Shown one piece after another: positions 5,351 through 6,133 of a DNA stretch of 6,133 bases (position 1 is its first letter; every line of letters begins with the position of its first letter). This DNA is from Puniceicoccales bacterium. GTDB lineage: Bacteria; Verrucomicrobiota; Verrucomicrobiia; Opitutales; LL51. The notes beneath the pieces were generated by a model, which saw only the letters and a program-made list of their open reading frames with translations, was not told where the DNA came from and made no database searches. The position numbers were made by a program, and so were the translations under genes. The stretch lies in assembly GCA_031266235.1 (NCBI GenBank), contig JAISBJ010000011.1:1-6133 (forward strand), read 5' to 3'.

Positions 5351-6133
5351 ATGAATCAGTTAAATGTAAAAAATATTATTAAATGTGCTGCGATCAGCGG
5401 CTGTTTACTCAATTCCGGTCAGCTTTGGGGAGCACTGCGACCCATCGATCGGAAATTATTCGATGCCGTAAGGCAAGGACTAGCCGTGCAACCCTTGATT
5501 GACCAAGGCGCCAATGTAAATGCTCAAGATAATTATCATAACACCCCTTTACATCTCGCCGCAGAAAAAGACAATGCGATCATCGCCTCAGCATTGATCA
5601 AAGCCGACGCTAATGTGAATGCTCAAGCTAATTTTCAGCGTACCCCGCTTCATTTGGCTGGAGAAGCAGGCCATGTGAACGTCGTCCAAATATTGATCGA
5701 GGCAGGTGCTGATGTAAATGCTCTCGATAAAAACGGGTACACTCCCCTGCATCTTTTACTGCATTCAAGAGAAAAAGAGAACTATAAGCTCATCACTCAA
5801 ATGTTGTTGGATCAGCCCAATATTGATGTAAATATTCAGGACAGAAATGGTAAATCTCTTTTACATTTTGCCGCACAAAACGGCTATGCAGACGCCGTCC
5901 CGGCATTGATCAATGCAAATGCCACTATAGATGCTCGGGATAAATACGGAGACACTCCCTTACATTTAGCCGCAGAAAAAGGTCATTGTGAGTGTGTTGA
6001 ACTCTTACTTAACCATGACGCCGATATAAATGCACGAAATCGTAAAGGAACTACGCCTCTATTTCTCGCTACGCTTCTCGCTACGCTTCATGGTAAGGAT
6101 GACGCGGCTAAAATGCTAACCCGAAGAGGCGCT
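5351..6133 (+). CDS. Ankyrin-repeat protein with probable signal peptide (3' end outside window)
   Basis: An ATG at 5351 opens a frame of 261 codons with no stop before the window ends, so the gene is partial. The N-terminus (K7, K11, a short hydrophobic stretch at about 12-20, then NSGQLWGA) looks like a Sec signal peptide, possibly cut near residue 28; ISGC at 15-18 resembles a lipobox, but the hydrophobic core before it is too short. After a degenerate capping unit (32-57) come ankyrin repeats at 58-90, 91-123, 124-161, 162-194, 195-227 and 228-261. They carry the TPLHLA core and end DVN, DIN or similar. Repeat 3 is five residues longer, and repeat 6 has a four-residue insertion from a 12-bp duplication. 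Ankyrin stacks bind other proteins; the partner is unknown. The gene looks less GC-rich than the core genes beside it. No Shine-Dalgarno is visible in the A-rich leader. Confidence 0.92.
   Translation, partial: MNQLNVKNIIKCAAISGCLLNSGQLWGALRPIDRKLFDAVRQGLAVQPLIDQGANVNAQDNYHNTPLHLAAEKDNAIIASALIKADANVNAQANFQRTPLHLAGEAGHVNVVQILIEAGADVNALDKNGYTPLHLLLHSREKENYKLITQMLLDQPNIDVNIQDRNGKSLLHFAAQNGYADAVPALINANATIDARDKYGDTPLHLAAEKGHCECVELLLNHDADINARNRKGTTPLFLATLLATLHGKDDAAKMLTRRGA
6065..6088 (+). repeat. Exact 12-bp tandem duplication inside the sixth ankyrin repeat
   Basis: CTCGCTACGCTT occurs twice in a row (6065-6076 and 6077-6088) and encodes Leu-Ala-Thr-Leu twice. Removing one copy restores the canonical 33-residue ankyrin spacing (TPLFLAT, then LHGKDDAAKML). 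The two copies are identical at every base, so the duplication is probably recent, or an assembly artefact. Confidence 0.9.

Noticed and set aside
5395..5406. Lipobox (ISGC, residues 15-18) making the ankyrin protein a lipoprotein
   Set aside because: Only about four uncharged residues separate K11 from the motif, too short a hydrophobic core for a typical lipoprotein signal.

Overview
The window carries four confident protein genes, one possible small gene and two AT-rich non-coding stretches. On the minus strand, in transcription order, are yidC (membrane protein insertase), yebC (YebC/TACO1-family translation factor), a possible 45-codon small gene, and hppA (membrane-bound proton/sodium-pumping pyrophosphatase). 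On the plus strand, diverging from yidC, is a putatively exported ankyrin-repeat protein that runs off the right edge of the window.

The organism is a Gram-negative-type bacterium: YidC has the N-terminal membrane anchor and large periplasmic P1 domain seen in diderms. The K+-dependent pyrophosphatase, the weak or absent Shine-Dalgarno sequences at three of the four starts, the lysine-rich YidC tail and the ankyrin protein together suggest the PVC group, perhaps Verrucomicrobia. That placement is an impression from protein style, not a proven assignment. Ankyrin repeats with an export signal hint at a host-associated life, but this is inference.

Layout: 1-277 is AT-rich and holds two diverged tandem copies of a 132-145-bp repeat that begins in the last codons of hppA; the window edge appears to start a third copy. 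Positions 273-2465 are hppA. Positions 2466-2626 look intergenic, but a reading frame at 2497-2634 overlapping the yebC stop has coding-like character. Positions 2627-3382 are yebC and 3392-5131 are yidC, separated by 9 bases, with the yebC ribosome-binding site overlapping the yidC stop. Positions 5132-5350 are the divergent regulatory region, with a candidate sigma-70-like promoter, an inverted repeat and a 13-bp direct repeat. Positions 5351-6133 are the ankyrin gene.

The minus-strand genes are plausibly one transcription unit concerned with membrane protein biogenesis, translation and membrane energetics: YidC inserts proteins such as ion pumps into the inner membrane, YebC helps ribosomes through difficult sequences, and HppA couples pyrophosphate hydrolysis to ion export. 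I see no tRNA, rRNA, CRISPR array, transposase or phage gene. The core genes look ordinary. The less explained items are the tandem repeat at the hppA 3' end, the possible small gene, and the recent in-frame duplication in the ankyrin gene.
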